Assembly: GCF_002976435.1 (NCBI RefSeq)
Contig: NZ_PUGF01000005.1
Location: 124,001-188,000, forward strand
Source of the DNA: Solimicrobium silvestre
GTDB lineage: Bacteria; Pseudomonadota; Gammaproteobacteria; Burkholderiales; Burkholderiaceae_D
Direction: 5' to 3'
Length of the DNA: 64,000 nt
Shown: piece by piece, positions 18,696 through 28,917 of the stretch
Position numbering within the stretch: position 1 is the first letter of the stretch
Layout: every line of letters begins with the position of its first letter
The notes under the pieces: model-generated
The model's database searches: none
Told to the model about the DNA's origin: nothing
What the model saw: only the letters and a program-made list of their open reading frames with translations
Translations under genes and position numbers: made by a program

Positions 18696-19808
18696 ATGAT
18701 GCCAATCACACTACAACAACGGCCGCCGGTGATGATGTCGGCGCTGGATGGGGCGGCAGTGGATAAGGTTAGACATAGTGAGCAGGAACCTGCTGCGGTC
18801 GCGGTTGAAAACGAGCCGCATGTGTCTAAGGTCTCCTTGGAAAAGATCCAGCGTGCAATGGCTGACCTCCTTGAGCTGCGAAACGAACAGCACCAGGAAT
18901 ATACGCAAATAGAGCAGGTGCAAAAGCAGGCGCTTGTCCCTGGGAATATGAGCGGCAATAAGTTGGCTGCGCTGAGCGAGGCACTTGATAGCGCAGAAAT
19001 TAGTGAAAAACTCAACGCTTCAAAGATGAGCGCTGCTGGTGAAAGTCTTTTGAATCTTCTGAGTGCGACCTTTGGCAATGCAGGTGCCTCGGGGCGCTCG
19101 GAAAATGCGGAGGATGCACCGACGGATGCCCCATATGCTGCGCGTAGCATGCCGCCATCGTCGCAATCCGGCAATACGGCGCGCGGTGGCCTCGGCGACA
19201 TCTGGAAGCAGCTGGCGGACATGATTGGCAAGTCGGAGAAGGGGGACCTCGCCGATTACGCCGCCGCGCTCGCTAAATACACTGATCTCTATCGAGCCAT
19301 GACCAACATTTTATCTAAATTGGCACAGTGGGTCAGTGCCACTGACGCCTCTAATTTGAAGGTGGATTTTGGTGCGCTGGTAAAGGAGTTGGAGGCGTTG
19401 ATAAATGAGTATGAGAGGAACCCCATCGCCAAAGGGCTGTCGTTGCAAGAAGCCGGTGCGCTCTGCAAAAAGCTTGGTCTCGATCCAGAAGCTTGTCGCG
19501 TATTCGATCCAATTACGGGAAATTACCGCGTCATAGCTGACTTAAGCCAGGTCAAGGCGATGTTAAGTGGGATCAAAGACTTGATCAAAACTCTGCCAGG
19601 CAATGGGCCGAAATACGCGATAACGCTTGTTAAATACAATGCATGGAAAGCCGGTTTCGATTCGCAAGTGAGCCGGTTAGAAGAGGCTTTGCAGGAGCGA
19701 GGCCAGAAGTACAGCAATAACTATAGTCGTTTTGAGAGCTTCCATAAGACCATTAGTTCGATCATCCAGTCGATGGCGGATATGTTGCGACAGTTTTTAC
19801 AATTTTGA
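18696..19808 (+). CDS. sipD: T3SS needle-tip protein SctA (SipD/IpaD/BipD)
   Basis: This 370-residue tip protein caps the needle and is a host sensor. The N-terminal 130 residues are mostly helical or disordered, including the coiled region LEKIQRAMADLLELRNEQHQ (self-chaperoning hairpin in the family). The central helix begins around LADYAAALAKYTDLYRAMTN, and the C-terminal helix ends SSIIQSMADMLRQFLQF. GGTGGA at 18685-18690 favours the ATG at 18696 (or 18699); the frame also has an ATG at 18681 overlapping the sipC stop but with no ribosome-binding site. Confidence 0.9.
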   Translation: MMPITLQQRPPVMMSALDGAAVDKVRHSEQEPAAVAVENEPHVSKVSLEKIQRAMADLLELRNEQHQEYTQIEQVQKQALVPGNMSGNKLAALSEALDSAEISEKLNASKMSAAGESLLNLLSATFGNAGASGRSENAEDAPTDAPYAARSMPPSSQSGNTARGGLGDIWKQLADMIGKSEKGDLADYAAALAKYTDLYRAMTNILSKLAQWVSATDASNLKVDFGALVKELEALINEYERNPIAKGLSLQEAGALCKKLGLDPEACRVFDPITGNYRVIADLSQVKAMLSGIKDLIKTLPGNGPKYAITLVKYNAWKAGFDSQVSRLEEALQERGQKYSNNYSRFESFHKTISSIIQSMADMLRQFLQF

Positions 19809-19830
19809 TTATTGAATAAGGAGTTGAATC

Positions 19831-21648
19831 ATGGGTACCATTAATCCTCTGCCTGGAACTGGTCAAGCCAATTATTTATCACCTTCACCAGGGGGGGCTT
19901 CATCCTCATATGGCTTCGGTAGTGAGGTGCAAGGCGTTAGCAGTAGCAACAATGTATTTTCTCCTTCGGTAGAACTTTGCCCTCGAGAGGGGCTATATGA
20001 CGAGAACCAGCAGGTAATTGATGATCTGGCACGAGGAGTGCATAAAGATGTGTTTGAGGACCTCCTGAAAAACTGGTCGCCTGATTCGTCGAGTGCAGAC
20101 AGCAACCTAGGCGGATTGCGAACAATCGATATTGCAGAGTCTAAAGCCCTGGAAGCCGTCTTTAAGCATGATTCCAACGTTGAAAGTATCTATAAAAATG
20201 GAAGTTACGCGGCAAAAATCGGCGTCGCTAACATAGCAATTGCTTTATCGGAGCTGAGTCACCACGACGGTAATGCAGATTACTGCGTTAGCAAGCAAAA
20301 AGAGCTTTGCGCATTGATCGTGAATGACAAGTACAGGCTTGGCGATGAATCGGGCTTCAGCGCATGGAAACAAGGTAACTGCTACGAAAAGGTGGAGGCA
20401 TTGAGCAAAGATGTATTCACCAAACTGGGTGATCCATCTCAGGGAAATATATTTGAGAGAGTGATGGGGGGCGAGGTGATGCCGGCAATTAGAACGTTCA
20501 TCGAATCATGCTTTGGCCCCCAACTTTTAAAAAAGTGGGCGGGGATCAATGAAGCCCGTGGCTTGATTTCGCGTCCAGCTGCAGCGTCCATCGAGCGTGC
20601 GCTCAAGACGATCCGCGCGACTGTCGATGGTGCCAGCAGCAGTTCTGCCAGATTACACACACGAGCCAACGAATTTCGTTTGGCCCACCACTGGTCTGAA
20701 CTCATGCGAGCTACCTCACTGGCTCCCGATCAGGTGAAGCAAACGTCACCGCAGTCACCGTTAGGGCATCAACCAGCAAGTCAGCCCATGGCCAATAATC
20801 AGCCCCCGTCAATTATTGTCAGTCCCGTCATCAACAACGCTCCCATCTTCAACAATGGTCCCATCCCCGCCAATAATAATGGAGGGGAACAGGTGATTGT
20901 GGAATCTGGGGGTAGCGACAATGGACAACGTTTGCAAACTTCTAAAAATCCAAGTGTGATTAGTCCCGATGCCATCGACGGCGTTGAGGGCAATGCCGAT
21001 ACGTGGACGCACCAGCCCCAGATTAATAAAGGTGACGATACCGGCCCGTATGCCACCGGCGATAAAGAGGAAGGCGGTCGTGTCAGTGTGCCGACATCGC
21101 CTATCAATACATCGTTCACGACATCTATAGTAGTGCCGTCATTGAGCCGTTTGGATTCTTCGGACACGCCGCAGCCGCAACGGTTCAAAAAGCTTGAAAG
21201 GCCGGCGCCATCATCACCGGTACTACAGCGGGTTGAACAGATGAATAGTGATGAAGGTCAACAGGTGATTGTGGAGTCGGATCTCAGTAACAATGGACAA
21301 CGTTTTCATATTCATAGCAACTCAAACATTAATGATGAAGCAGATCATTTTCAGCAGCAGCCGCCGAGTGAACTTTCGTTCAAACAAAAGATTGAGTTGT
21401 ATGATAAGCAAAATATTGGTGTGCAGCAGCCGTCTTCTGTGCATGTTAGTTCTGTGCTTACCGGAAATAATCGTCTCAGCACAACAAGCTGGCCGATCCT
21501 AAAAGCGGTTCCCGATCCTTCCCATAAATACATGGACGAGAAAGGAAAAAATTGGCGATCCGATTACGACGGAGGCTCCAGTTTCAATGGTTCGTCGTGG
21601 GATTTAAGAGTGGACGGGGCTTATCAGAGGTCAGTGAATAAGGCATGA
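19831..21648 (+). CDS. SipA/CipA-like T3SS effector with variable, Asn-rich C-terminal half
   Basis: This 605-residue soluble protein occupies the sipA position between sipD and iacP. Residues about 60-280 resemble the SipA N-terminal chaperone-binding/focal-adhesion part; GFSAWK and EVMPAIRTFIESCFG correspond to the SipA pattern GPWL ... EVMPYIASCIEHNFG. Residues about 300-560 are low complexity (Asn, Pro, Ser, Gln). They contain two copies of QVIVES...NGQR, at about 20884-20931 and 21256-21303. The long C-terminal actin-binding domain of SipA seems absent, although the last residues (SSWDLRVDGAYQRSVNK) recall the SipA end. AAGGAG precedes the ATG; the stop overlaps iacP (ATGA). InvB is the likely chaperone. 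The SipA relation comes from memory of the family and is moderate. Confidence 0.68.
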   Translation: MGTINPLPGTGQANYLSPSPGGASSSYGFGSEVQGVSSSNNVFSPSVELCPREGLYDENQQVIDDLARGVHKDVFEDLLKNWSPDSSSADSNLGGLRTIDIAESKALEAVFKHDSNVESIYKNGSYAAKIGVANIAIALSELSHHDGNADYCVSKQKELCALIVNDKYRLGDESGFSAWKQGNCYEKVEALSKDVFTKLGDPSQGNIFERVMGGEVMPAIRTFIESCFGPQLLKKWAGINEARGLISRPAAASIERALKTIRATVDGASSSSARLHTRANEFRLAHHWSELMRATSLAPDQVKQTSPQSPLGHQPASQPMANNQPPSIIVSPVINNAPIFNNGPIPANNNGGEQVIVESGGSDNGQRLQTSKNPSVISPDAIDGVEGNADTWTHQPQINKGDDTGPYATGDKEEGGRVSVPTSPINTSFTTSIVVPSLSRLDSSDTPQPQRFKKLERPAPSSPVLQRVEQMNSDEGQQVIVESDLSNNGQRFHIHSNSNINDEADHFQQQPPSELSFKQKIELYDKQNIGVQQPSSVHVSSVLTGNNRLSTTSWPILKAVPDPSHKYMDEKGKNWRSDYDGGSSFNGSSWDLRVDGAYQRSVNKA

Positions 21649-21932
21649 AGAATTCGTTATACACATCGCAAAACACGGGTGCAGGCATCCTGGTGACGGA
21701 TCTGCGTGACCAGGTTCGTCGTTATCTTGCTGAATATTTCATGACCGATGATATGCCGGGCGACGAGGAATTGCTGGTTGAAGACCTCGGTGCCGATTCG
21801 CTGGATTTGTTGCAGGTGGCGCATAACTTGAACGACATGTTCGACATCAACATCGATACGGAATCTCTGCCCGACATGCTGATGGTCGGCAGCGCCTGCG
21901 ATCTGGTGGAGCGACTTCGGTACGGCGATTGA
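21645..21932 (+). CDS. iacP: T3SS acyl carrier protein IacP
   Basis: This 95-residue acyl carrier protein has the phosphopantetheine attachment motif GADSLDLLQ with Ser52 as the modified residue. The four-helix pattern and acidic composition fit the family. In SPI-1-type loci IacP follows sipA and is reported to promote translocator and effector secretion. It overlaps the SipA-like gene by four bases. A strong hairpin terminator follows 57 bases downstream, so it ends the transcription unit. Confidence 0.92.
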   Translation: MKNSLYTSQNTGAGILVTDLRDQVRRYLAEYFMTDDMPGDEELLVEDLGADSLDLLQVAHNLNDMFDINIDTESLPDMLMVGSACDLVERLRYGD

Positions 21933-21989
21933 CATGCCCGGCTGACTGAAACATGCTGGCTGGGTTAAAATGAAAACTGAATGGATCTC

Positions 21990-22031
21990 AGAGCCTGTGC
22001 CTCCCAAGTGAGGTACAGGCTCTGTTTTATT
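21990..22031 (+). terminator. Rho-independent terminator after iacP
   Basis: A 14-base stem (AGAGCCTGTGCCTC at 21990-22003 with GAGGTACAGGCTCT at 22010-22023, one G-T pair) with a six-base loop is followed by GTTTTATT. It closes the inv-spa-sip-iacP unit and separates it from the sensor kinase gene. Confidence 0.9.
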
Positions 22032-22119
22032 AATAAGAAATAGGAGTATTTTTGCGCGCGAAAGCGTCGGTGTAGTGGTTTGTAGTCGGCGGTGTTGGTG
22101 TAGTGACGCTTAAAAAACG

Positions 22120-25100
22120 ATGGCAGTTAAAGTTAATAGTACTACCCAAAAATCATGTGAAATCAAGCTCCTGCGTCGTTATCAACGCACGCTGCTGCTG
22201 TGCGGCGGTGCTTTGCTGTCCACGGCGCTGATTGTGAGCGCCTGCCTGGCGTTATGGATGGATATTCAGGACTATATCGCCGAAGGCCGTGCGATGTATG
22301 TCGCCAATAAGGCGCTGGTTACACAGGAGATCGAAAAAAAACAGTCCGCCATGCGGCGCGGAGTTATTTATTCGGAATTGGTTTGGAGTGAGATTGGATC
22401 GGAACGTCGTGTGGACGATTTCCGGCATGGACATCTGCTCATGCATGACAATCCGCACATCGTACCGCAATTGTTGCTTGGGGCGGTGACGCTGGATAAT
22501 CCGCCGCAGCGTTATGCACGCTTTCTTGAGTTTAGTCGCATCCAGGCCTATTCTGCGACTGCCGGTGCCCTTGAGCGCGGCGAGTCGTTCGCTGGTTATT
22601 TTTTCGATCCGGCTCACACCTTCATCGCCATCGCATCGCCATCGAGCACACTTAAGCAGTTAAATAATATCCCGTCCAGCGATGTGCCCGACCTGATCGA
22701 CCGACTCGCACCTGATATCGGGGATCTCAACGACCCCGTCTATCTGGCGGCAGTGCGCGACAGCCGCCGGGTCTTCTGGCAGCGGCCCATGCCTGATCCG
22801 CTGAGTGGAGAAACTGTACTGCAAGTGGCGGTGCCGGGCTTTGATGGGGGACGGCCGTTCGCCATTTTCGTTAGCAGCATTTCTTTCGACGTCTTGTACC
22901 AGTGGCTGAAGAAATCCAGTTATGGCGGCAACTTCATGATCATCGGCCGCAAAGGCGACTTGATTTTGAGCAGTTGGGACCATGATATTATCGACCCAAC
23001 ATTGACCACTAGGGTGCTGGATTCGGGTGCTTGGAAGGAAAAGCTCGACTCGTCCGGCTATGTGTATCACGACGGTATATTCACGATCAGCGAGCCGCTT
23101 TCTGATACCGGCTGGGTGTTTGCGTACGCTGTTTCCTGGCGCACCATCTTTACGGCACGCGGCAATTTTATTAAGATCTACGCCGCCGGTACGCTGTTGC
23201 TGCTCGGCTTGTTGTGGACGCTGATCGGCTTTTATCTTAAGAGAGTCCTGAATCCGCTGCTGTTGCGTTCGCAGCGCGTTTTCGATAGTGAAAAACTCAA
23301 TCGCACTATCATTGCGACAGCGCCCAACGGCTTGTGCCTGATCGCCGAGGGTAGTGGCAAGGTATTGCTGCAAAACGAGATCATGAAGCAATATGATGGT
23401 GCGGATATGCCTTTGTCCAAACGATTTCTGTCTCTCTGGCGCGAGACCGGGATAGGGATAGGCGCTCCTGCGCAACCCATGGCAGGTCCGGTTTCGAAGC
23501 ATGATTTGACGGTAACCAACTGTGATAACGAGCCCCGGTATTTATTGGTCAATATCGTGCGCACTCGCTATCTTAGAGAAAATTTTCTACTTTGCAGTTT
23601 TTCCGACATTACCGAACGTAAGCAATTGGAAAGTAGCCTGCGTGAAGCGCGCTTGGCGGCGGAGTCTGCCAACCAGGCCAAGTCAGTCTTTCTGGCGACG
23701 ATGAGCCATGAAATTCGGACACCGCTTAACGGCATACTAGGCAACTTGGAACTGTTACTCCATACGCCGCTGACGGAACTTCAGCAAGATCGCTTGCAAA
23801 CCATCACGCATTCCTCTCACACCATGCTGGACCTCACCAATGATGTACTCGATTTTTCAAAAATCGAGTCGGGGCAGATGCAGTTGGAAAATATCGATTT
23901 CGATCTGATTGATCTGGTGGAGCAGGCCATGTTGATTTTTGTTCCGATCGCGGAGGATAAAGGGTTGAATTTGTACTACCGCGTGGCACCTCAATTGCCG
24001 CGCTGCCATCTTGGCGACCCGACCCGCGTGCGGCAAATTGTGGTCAACCTGCTCAGCAACGCCATCAAATTTACCGAGCGCGGCAAGGTCAGTATCTCGC
24101 TAGATGTCGTGTCACCGCACAGCGAAAACGTGACCTTGCTAGTCTTGCGTGTCGCCGATACCGGGCCTGGCATTTCGGTAACGCAACGCCAGCAGTTGTT
24201 CCAGCCGTTCGAGCAAGGTAATGCTTCCATCGCACGCCAGTATGGTGGCTCCGGTCTCGGCCTGGCTTTGTGTCGGCGCCTGACGCAACTGATGAATGGC
24301 GAGATCGAGATAGAAAGTGAGTCAGGTCAGGGCACGGTGTTTGCCGTCACACTGCCGTTGCGTATGGCTGAAAAAACGTCGCAGCAGATCGCGATGTCGT
24401 TCAGCGAAATCGGCGTACTCTGTGAGTCATCGGAATGGCAGGTGCAACTGTTCCCGCAATTGCAAGCGTGGGGGTTGACGGTTAGGCTACTGCAACATCC
24501 TGGCGAATGGAGTAAGAGCGGCGCACCTCTGCTGCTGTTCTGTACGCCGCGGTCATGGAGCGTTGCCAGTGAGGAGTCCGCGATGGTTCGCGGCACACGC
24601 ATCATCGATGCACGGGAGGATGGTCCTCGTCTGCCTGTGGTGCAAGGCAATCGCGTCCTGGTTTCCTGCTATTCACTCGAGGGCTTGCAACGCGCGTTGT
24701 TGTTGGCGCAGAACTCCAGTACGGCTGGTAGTAATGAAGAGTTGACGCGCCTGATATCGCTCAGCGCCGCCGTGCCGGTGCAGCAGGGGATGGTACGCGT
24801 GCTCGTGGTGGAAGACCACCTGGTTAATCGCGAGCTGATCGGTGCCCAGTTGCACTTGTTAGGTTACGACGTTAGCCTGGCCGCTGATGCGGGTGAGGCT
24901 TTGCAGTTATATAGCGGCGGTGACTACGATATCGTCCTCACCGATCTGTCCATGAAAGACGTGGACGGCTACATGCTGGCGCGGATGCTACGTGCGCAGG
25001 GTGGCAAATTGCCTATTGTCGCGATCACCGCACAGGCGTCATCGGATGATCGGCAGCGTTGTTACGGTGCCGGCATAGACGATGTGTTGCTCAAGCCGAT

Positions 25101-25476
25101 GTCGCTGCTGGAAATTGACTGTGTCATACGTCGTCAACTTGCTGCATCGCGAACGTTGTCCGCCAGACCCATACCTGAGCAGCAAAACCAGACACTTTCC
25201 AGTCATCTGGTGCAGGCATTGCGCGATAGCAGCGAGGCTTCGATGGAACACATGCGCGCTGCCTGCGCCCAACAAATGCACGATGTAGTTCTGGAGCAGT
25301 TGCATGCCATCAAGGGAGCGTTCGCCATGCAGCAGCAAGCGCAAGTAGTCAACCTTTGCAACGAACTGGAACGGGATTGCAAAATAGTCGTGCCAGCCAA
25401 TTTCCAGCTACGCCTGGACGCACTGCAGGCACTCGTACGGCAAGTGATCTCGCATCTCGAGAAAACTTGCGATTAA
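22120..25476 (+). CDS. Hybrid sensor histidine kinase with receiver and HPt domains
   Basis: This 1118-residue membrane kinase begins with a transmembrane segment (about 26-48). A large periplasmic sensor region (about 50-340) and a second transmembrane segment (about 345-370) follow, then a PAS-like region (about 385-500). HisKA has the phospho-His at residue 530 ([13 protein letters not shown]). HATPase_c is at about 635-750, with the N-box [10 protein letters not shown]1 DTGPGIS and GGSGLGLAL. After a degenerate receiver-like segment (about 765-870), a true receiver has Asp942 ([15 protein letters not shown]), and a C-terminal HPt has His1062 (LHAIKGAF). This is a four-step phosphorelay (His-Asp-His) that needs a separate Asp regulator, probably the RcsB-like protein at 30166. 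There is no strong Shine-Dalgarno sequence. Its place inside the locus suggests T3SS control. Confidence 0.88.
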   Translation: MAVKVNSTTQKSCEIKLLRRYQRTLLLCGGALLSTALIVSACLALWMDIQDYIAEGRAMYVANKALVTQEIEKKQSAMRRGVIYSELVWSEIGSERRVDDFRHGHLLMHDNPHIVPQLLLGAVTLDNPPQRYARFLEFSRIQAYSATAGALERGESFAGYFFDPAHTFIAIASPSSTLKQLNNIPSSDVPDLIDRLAPDIGDLNDPVYLAAVRDSRRVFWQRPMPDPLSGETVLQVAVPGFDGGRPFAIFVSSISFDVLYQWLKKSSYGGNFMIIGRKGDLILSSWDHDIIDPTLTTRVLDSGAWKEKLDSSGYVYHDGIFTISEPLSDTGWVFAYAVSWRTIFTARGNFIKIYAAGTLLLLGLLWTLIGFYLKRVLNPLLLRSQRVFDSEKLNRTIIATAPNGLCLIAEGSGKVLLQNEIMKQYDGADMPLSKRFLSLWRETGIGIGAPAQPMAGPVSKHDLTVTNCDNEPRYLLVNIVRTRYLRENFLLCSFSDITERKQLESSLREARLAAESANQAKSVFLATMSHEIRTPLNGILGNLELLLHTPLTELQQDRLQTITHSSHTMLDLTNDVLDFSKIESGQMQLENIDFDLIDLVEQAMLIFVPIAEDKGLNLYYRVAPQLPRCHLGDPTRVRQIVVNLLSNAIKFTERGKVSISLDVVSPHSENVTLLVLRVADTGPGISVTQRQQLFQPFEQGNASIARQYGGSGLGLALCRRLTQLMNGEIEIESESGQGTVFAVTLPLRMAEKTSQQIAMSFSEIGVLCESSEWQVQLFPQLQAWGLTVRLLQHPGEWSKSGAPLLLFCTPRSWSVASEESAMVRGTRIIDAREDGPRLPVVQGNRVLVSCYSLEGLQRALLLAQNSSTAGSNEELTRLISLSAAVPVQQGMVRVLVVEDHLVNRELIGAQLHLLGYDVSLAADAGEALQLYSGGDYDIVLTDLSMKDVDGYMLARMLRAQGGKLPIVAITAQASSDDRQRCYGAGIDDVLLKPMSLLEIDCVIRRQLAASRTLSARPIPEQQNQTLSSHLVQALRDSSEASMEHMRAACAQQMHDVVLEQLHAIKGAFAMQQQAQVVNLCNELERDCKIVVPANFQLRLDALQALVRQVISHLEKTCD

Positions 25477-25788
25477 TCTCTATTCTCATTTGATTTCCAT
25501 CTAGTCGCAGGGATGTTTTGTGCGTAAGTACTGGACGTGATTGATTTCCTGCCAAACCTATGTTTGGGCTCAATCCTAATAAGCAGTTACCATTTTTAGT
25601 TCTAGTCCTATTTCCGATGTTAAGCAATTTCTGCATACTATTTTAGGTTAGCACGCGTCGCGCTATCCCATGTTGGATGGCGTCCGCGGCGGTTTTATTG
25701 TGGTTCATGCGGCGCTGCCGGAGTAGAGGGTAGTTGCGGATAAACAGGTAATGAGTGGGCAGTAGAGAAAGTTATCAGAGAAGTTTAT
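25477..25788 (+). promoter_or_regulatory. Intergenic region before the prg operon
   Basis: These 312 bases separate the kinase gene from prgH. I see no gene and no strong terminator hairpin. The gap, larger than others in the locus, probably contains the promoter of prgHIJK-orgABC. No specific operator is recognised. Confidence 0.4.
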
Positions 25789-26988
25789 ATGTCATTGCAT
25801 TTTGAAGTAGAAAGTCCGCAGGTTAAGGCTGTTCTACGGCTTTTGAGTGGACCGTTGTGCGGCTGCGAATATCAGTTGAATGATGGGGTAACACTGGTCG
25901 TTGCCGGTGCTGTCGGTACGCTGTTGGGCGTGGTGGATGGGAAAGAGTTATCCGGCATGCCCGAATTTCCGGAGCGCGCCATCGTTGTACCGTTAGAAGG
26001 CGGTCGCAATTTTGAGATCATCATCGATGACAATGCGCGTAGCGGTTTTCGTTTGCGCACCCTGGAGCCGCAGCTTGAAGAGTGGGGGTGTGTCTATCAG
26101 GAAATTTGCCAGATGGGATCGCTCCGTTTCGCTGTGCGTCCGATGGATGTCGATTGGGAGCCCGGCATTGTTGAGCCCTTGTTGCCGCTGACTGAGGTTG
26201 TTTCGTTACCGCAGAGGCGATCTTGGGGCGTTAGTGTGCTGATCGGTGCGGCTGCATTAGTTGTGGTGTTGGGTTTGGTGCTGGTGTTGTGGACGGTGCT
26301 CAATGAAGACAAGCGTGTTGCTGAAGTGGCGTCCGTCGTCGCCGGTTCCAGTGATGCGTATCGTCTGGTTAGTGGGCGCGATGGTGCTGTTTATGTTTTT
26401 GCGAAGAATGAACGAGATGTGTCATGGGCTAAGCAAGCGTTGAGTCGCGAAGGTCTGATCAGCGCGGCGCGTGTAGTGACCTTGCCTGACGAGGAAGCGC
26501 GCCTTGGTAAGCTGTTGGTTGAAAGCTATCCGGTGCTTGCTTTTTATCGCATGAGGCTGCTCGATCCGGCTAAGCCCGTGTTGGTGTTGAGTCAGGAGCG
26601 TGCGCAGATTAGCAGTCAGATGAGTCGGGAGCTTATGGCTAACATGATGTCATGGATGCCTTACGCGAAAAGCATCGACGTGGTTAATTGGTCCGATGCC
26701 ATGCTCGACGAACGAGCCCAGGCAGGTCTGGATCGCTTGGGAATTAACTATGATCGTATTAGTAATGCAAGCAGTGTGACCTATGTTGTGCAGAGTAGCC
26801 TGACCGACATTCAGTTGGTGCATCTGCAGGACTTTATTGGTAATTATTATCGGGAATTCGGGATGCGTTATATCTATTTTTCTGTCGCACTCAAGGACGA
26901 CTGGCTGAAAGGGAAGTCGTTCAAGTACGGCGGATCGGGTTACGTCAAAATGACGCAGCAACATTGGTTTTTTCCACAATCTTTTTAA
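25789..26988 (+). CDS. prgH: T3SS inner-membrane ring protein SctD (PrgH/MxiG)
   Basis: This 399-residue bitopic protein forms the outer of the two inner-membrane rings. The cytoplasmic N-terminal FHA-like domain (about 1-130) is followed by one transmembrane helix (about 145-170, VLIGAAALVVVLGLVLVLW). The periplasmic ring-building modules cover about 175-390, ending with YFSVALKDDWLKGKSFKYGG, a family-typical region. The length is equal to PrgH (392). AGAGAAG precedes the ATG. Confidence 0.93.
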   Translation: MSLHFEVESPQVKAVLRLLSGPLCGCEYQLNDGVTLVVAGAVGTLLGVVDGKELSGMPEFPERAIVVPLEGGRNFEIIIDDNARSGFRLRTLEPQLEEWGCVYQEICQMGSLRFAVRPMDVDWEPGIVEPLLPLTEVVSLPQRRSWGVSVLIGAAALVVVLGLVLVLWTVLNEDKRVAEVASVVAGSSDAYRLVSGRDGAVYVFAKNERDVSWAKQALSREGLISAARVVTLPDEEARLGKLLVESYPVLAFYRMRLLDPAKPVLVLSQERAQISSQMSRELMANMMSWMPYAKSIDVVNWSDAMLDERAQAGLDRLGINYDRISNASSVTYVVQSSLTDIQLVHLQDFIGNYYREFGMRYIYFSVALKDDWLKGKSFKYGGSGYVKMTQQHWFFPQSF

Positions 26989-27005
26989 CATAGGAGTAAA
27001 TGAAT

Positions 27006-27263
27006 ATGGCAACAACAGCACCTTATCCGGGTAGTGGTTTGATGGTGAAAACAGCTCAAGCATTTGAAGAGGGCGGGAAAGAATTGTTCGATCGCGAAGA
27101 GGCGCTACGCAAGGAGCTCGCCGCGGGTGGTAGTTCTGATCCGACCAAGCTGGCTGAATATCAAGCACTTATTTCGGAAATTAGTATTCTGCGCAATGCG
27201 CAGTCTTCCACGGTGAAGGCATTTAAGGATATGGACGCGACGATTGTCGCCAACTTCCGTTAA
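27006..27263 (+). CDS. prgI: T3SS needle subunit SctF (PrgI/MxiH)
   Basis: This 85-residue helical-hairpin protein polymerises into the needle. The C-terminal signature STVKAFKDMDATIVANFR matches the PrgI/MxiH/BsaL consensus, and the SDPTKLAEYQ turn is where the PxxP-type loop sits. AGGAG at 26992-26996 gives good spacing to the ATG at 27006 (MATTAPYP); the ATG at 27000 is only three bases from it, so it is less likely. It lies 17 bases after prgH. Confidence 0.93.
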   Translation: MATTAPYPGSGLMVKTAQAFEEGGKELFDREEALRKELAAGGSSDPTKLAEYQALISEISILRNAQSSTVKAFKDMDATIVANFR

Positions 27264-27285
27264 TTCTTTTGAAGGAGTAGTCGTT

Positions 27286-27594
27286 GTGAATAATATGGCA
27301 ATTTCCGGTGTTGGTGAAAGTGGCGGTCTCGCGGCGGTCAATATCACGCCGCAACAAATAACACCCTTGTCGCTCGATGACCGTTTACGCGATGCCTTTG
27401 CATCGACCTCGGTAGCGACGCAGGCCGAGTATGCCAACATTATGGGGATGGCCAATGACGCCAAATACTTGTCGACGCCCGGTGGACTGTTCGAACTACA
27501 GGTGCACCTGGGGGAATATAAGCAGCATGTGGAAGTCATTAGTGCGTTGACGCGCAAGGGAGTTGCTGCGGCAGAAACCTTGTTGCGGGCATGA
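27286..27594 (+). CDS. prgJ: T3SS inner rod protein SctI (PrgJ/MxiI)
   Basis: This 102-residue small helical protein forms the inner rod or needle adaptor. The length equals PrgJ (101). The C-terminal stretch [20 protein letters not shown] and the following helix are typical. The GTG at 27286 has AAGGAG nine bases upstream and is chosen over upstream in-frame codons, which lie in the prgI end, and over the ATG at 27295. The stop overlaps prgK by four bases. Confidence 0.88.
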   Translation: MNNMAISGVGESGGLAAVNITPQQITPLSLDDRLRDAFASTSVATQAEYANIMGMANDAKYLSTPGGLFELQVHLGEYKQHVEVISALTRKGVAAAETLLRA

Positions 27595-28331
27595 ACAAGC
27601 TTGCGATCATGGGGCTGTTGTGTCTAACTCTGGTCGGCTGTAAGCAGGAAAGCCTGCTGAAGGGGCTGGACCAGGGGCAGGCCAACGAAGTAGTTGCTGT
27701 GCTGCATCGGAATAATATTGAATCAGGGAAAAGGGATAACGGAAAAACCGGTTATAGCGTCGATGTCGACAAGGTGGATTTTGCTGCGGCGGTCGACATT
27801 CTCAAATCGTATGATCTGCCGTCGCGTAAGGCGGTGCAAATTGCCGACATGTTTCCTGTTGATAGCCTGGTGGCTTCGCCGCGAGCTGAGAAGGCGCGGT
27901 TGTATTCCGGTATCGAGCAACGTCTGGAGCAGTCGCTTTACACGATAGCCGGCGTGGTGTCGGCGCGGGTGCATGTAAGTTACGATCTGGACGCTGGCGA
28001 AGGTGGGCGCACGGTAAGACCGGTGCATCTGTCGGCGCTTGCAAGCTATGAAGGCGACGTCGATGTGCCAGCTTTGATCAATGATATCAAGCGCTTCCTG
28101 AAGAACAGCTTTACGGAAGTGGGATACGACAATATTTCAGTTGTCCTGTCGCGTCGAACGGCGTTGCAGCACGAGACGCCCAGAAAGCTGGAGAAATCCG
28201 ACGGCGGCATGCTGGCGGGTGTATTGGCTGTACTGGTCGCTGCAATCGCCGCATTGATGTGGTTGTGGCATAAATACGGGGACAAGGGCAAGGCTAGATT
28301 GAAGATTATGCGCGATGAAAAAACGAATTAA
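27591..28331 (+). CDS. prgK: T3SS inner-membrane ring lipoprotein SctJ (PrgK/MxiJ)
   Basis: This 246-residue lipoprotein has the signal peptide [17 protein letters not shown] with a lipobox at Cys17. It is followed by the two YscJ/FliF ring-building modules (about 20-75 and 95-175) and a C-terminal transmembrane helix (about 205-228, [20 protein letters not shown]). It forms the inner ring of the basal body with PrgH. It overlaps prgJ by four bases and orgA by 17. Confidence 0.95.
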   Translation: MNKLAIMGLLCLTLVGCKQESLLKGLDQGQANEVVAVLHRNNIESGKRDNGKTGYSVDVDKVDFAAAVDILKSYDLPSRKAVQIADMFPVDSLVASPRAEKARLYSGIEQRLEQSLYTIAGVVSARVHVSYDLDAGEGGRTVRPVHLSALASYEGDVDVPALINDIKRFLKNSFTEVGYDNISVVLSRRTALQHETPRKLEKSDGGMLAGVLAVLVAAIAALMWLWHKYGDKGKARLKIMRDEKTN

Positions 28332-28917
28332 CGTAAAAGGGGAGGCATGGCTGGCGCAGATTATATTTGATCCGTTGAGCTATGTTCATCCCCGCCGGTT
28401 GCGATTGCCTGTCAGTCTAGACACACCGCGCCAGCGCGCTATTGTCAATCGGATGTTGCTCGGCGATTTGGCGGAGATGTCGAATCGGATAGAAATGGCG
28501 CAGCAACAACTTCTACGTCATTGGCGAGATTTGCCCTATATATGCACTCTGATTGGGGCGCAGTTGATGAGGCAGGATCTGGCGTGGCGAGGTAGGTTGC
28601 TGACGTTGCCTGCACCGGTGCTCTTCTTTATGAGTTTGCCGATACGACAGGCTATTGGTGTTACGTCGGAAATGAGCGCATTGCCGGCTCGGTGCGGTTC
28701 GGCAGACGTATTGCATCAGGTGCAAGGCGCAGGTGTTTCGTGCATTCTGGATTGGCAAATGAAAGCACCGTCGGCGTTGCTCGAGCGCATGCGGTTGATG
28801 TTTCCGCCTGAGTTGGATGGGCACTTTGAAAGTGCCCGGAAGCCGCCTCGGGCTTCCGAATTATTCCTTATATTACAAGCGATCCAATATGCCAAAAATC
28901 ATCCAAACCTTGTGTAA
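28315..28917 (+). CDS. orgA: T3SS sorting platform adaptor SctK (OrgA/MxiK)
   Basis: This 200-residue cytoplasmic protein links the SctD ring to the SctQ pods. Little motif conservation exists in this family; the typical opening ([17 protein letters not shown]) and the Leu/Arg-rich helices match OrgA. It starts inside prgK (17-base overlap) and its last 29 bases overlap orgB. The position between prgK and orgB is invariant in SPI-1-type systems. Confidence 0.85.
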   Translation: MKKRINVKGEAWLAQIIFDPLSYVHPRRLRLPVSLDTPRQRAIVNRMLLGDLAEMSNRIEMAQQQLLRHWRDLPYICTLIGAQLMRQDLAWRGRLLTLPAPVLFFMSLPIRQAIGVTSEMSALPARCGSADVLHQVQGAGVSCILDWQMKAPSALLERMRLMFPPELDGHFESARKPPRASELFLILQAIQYAKNHPNLV

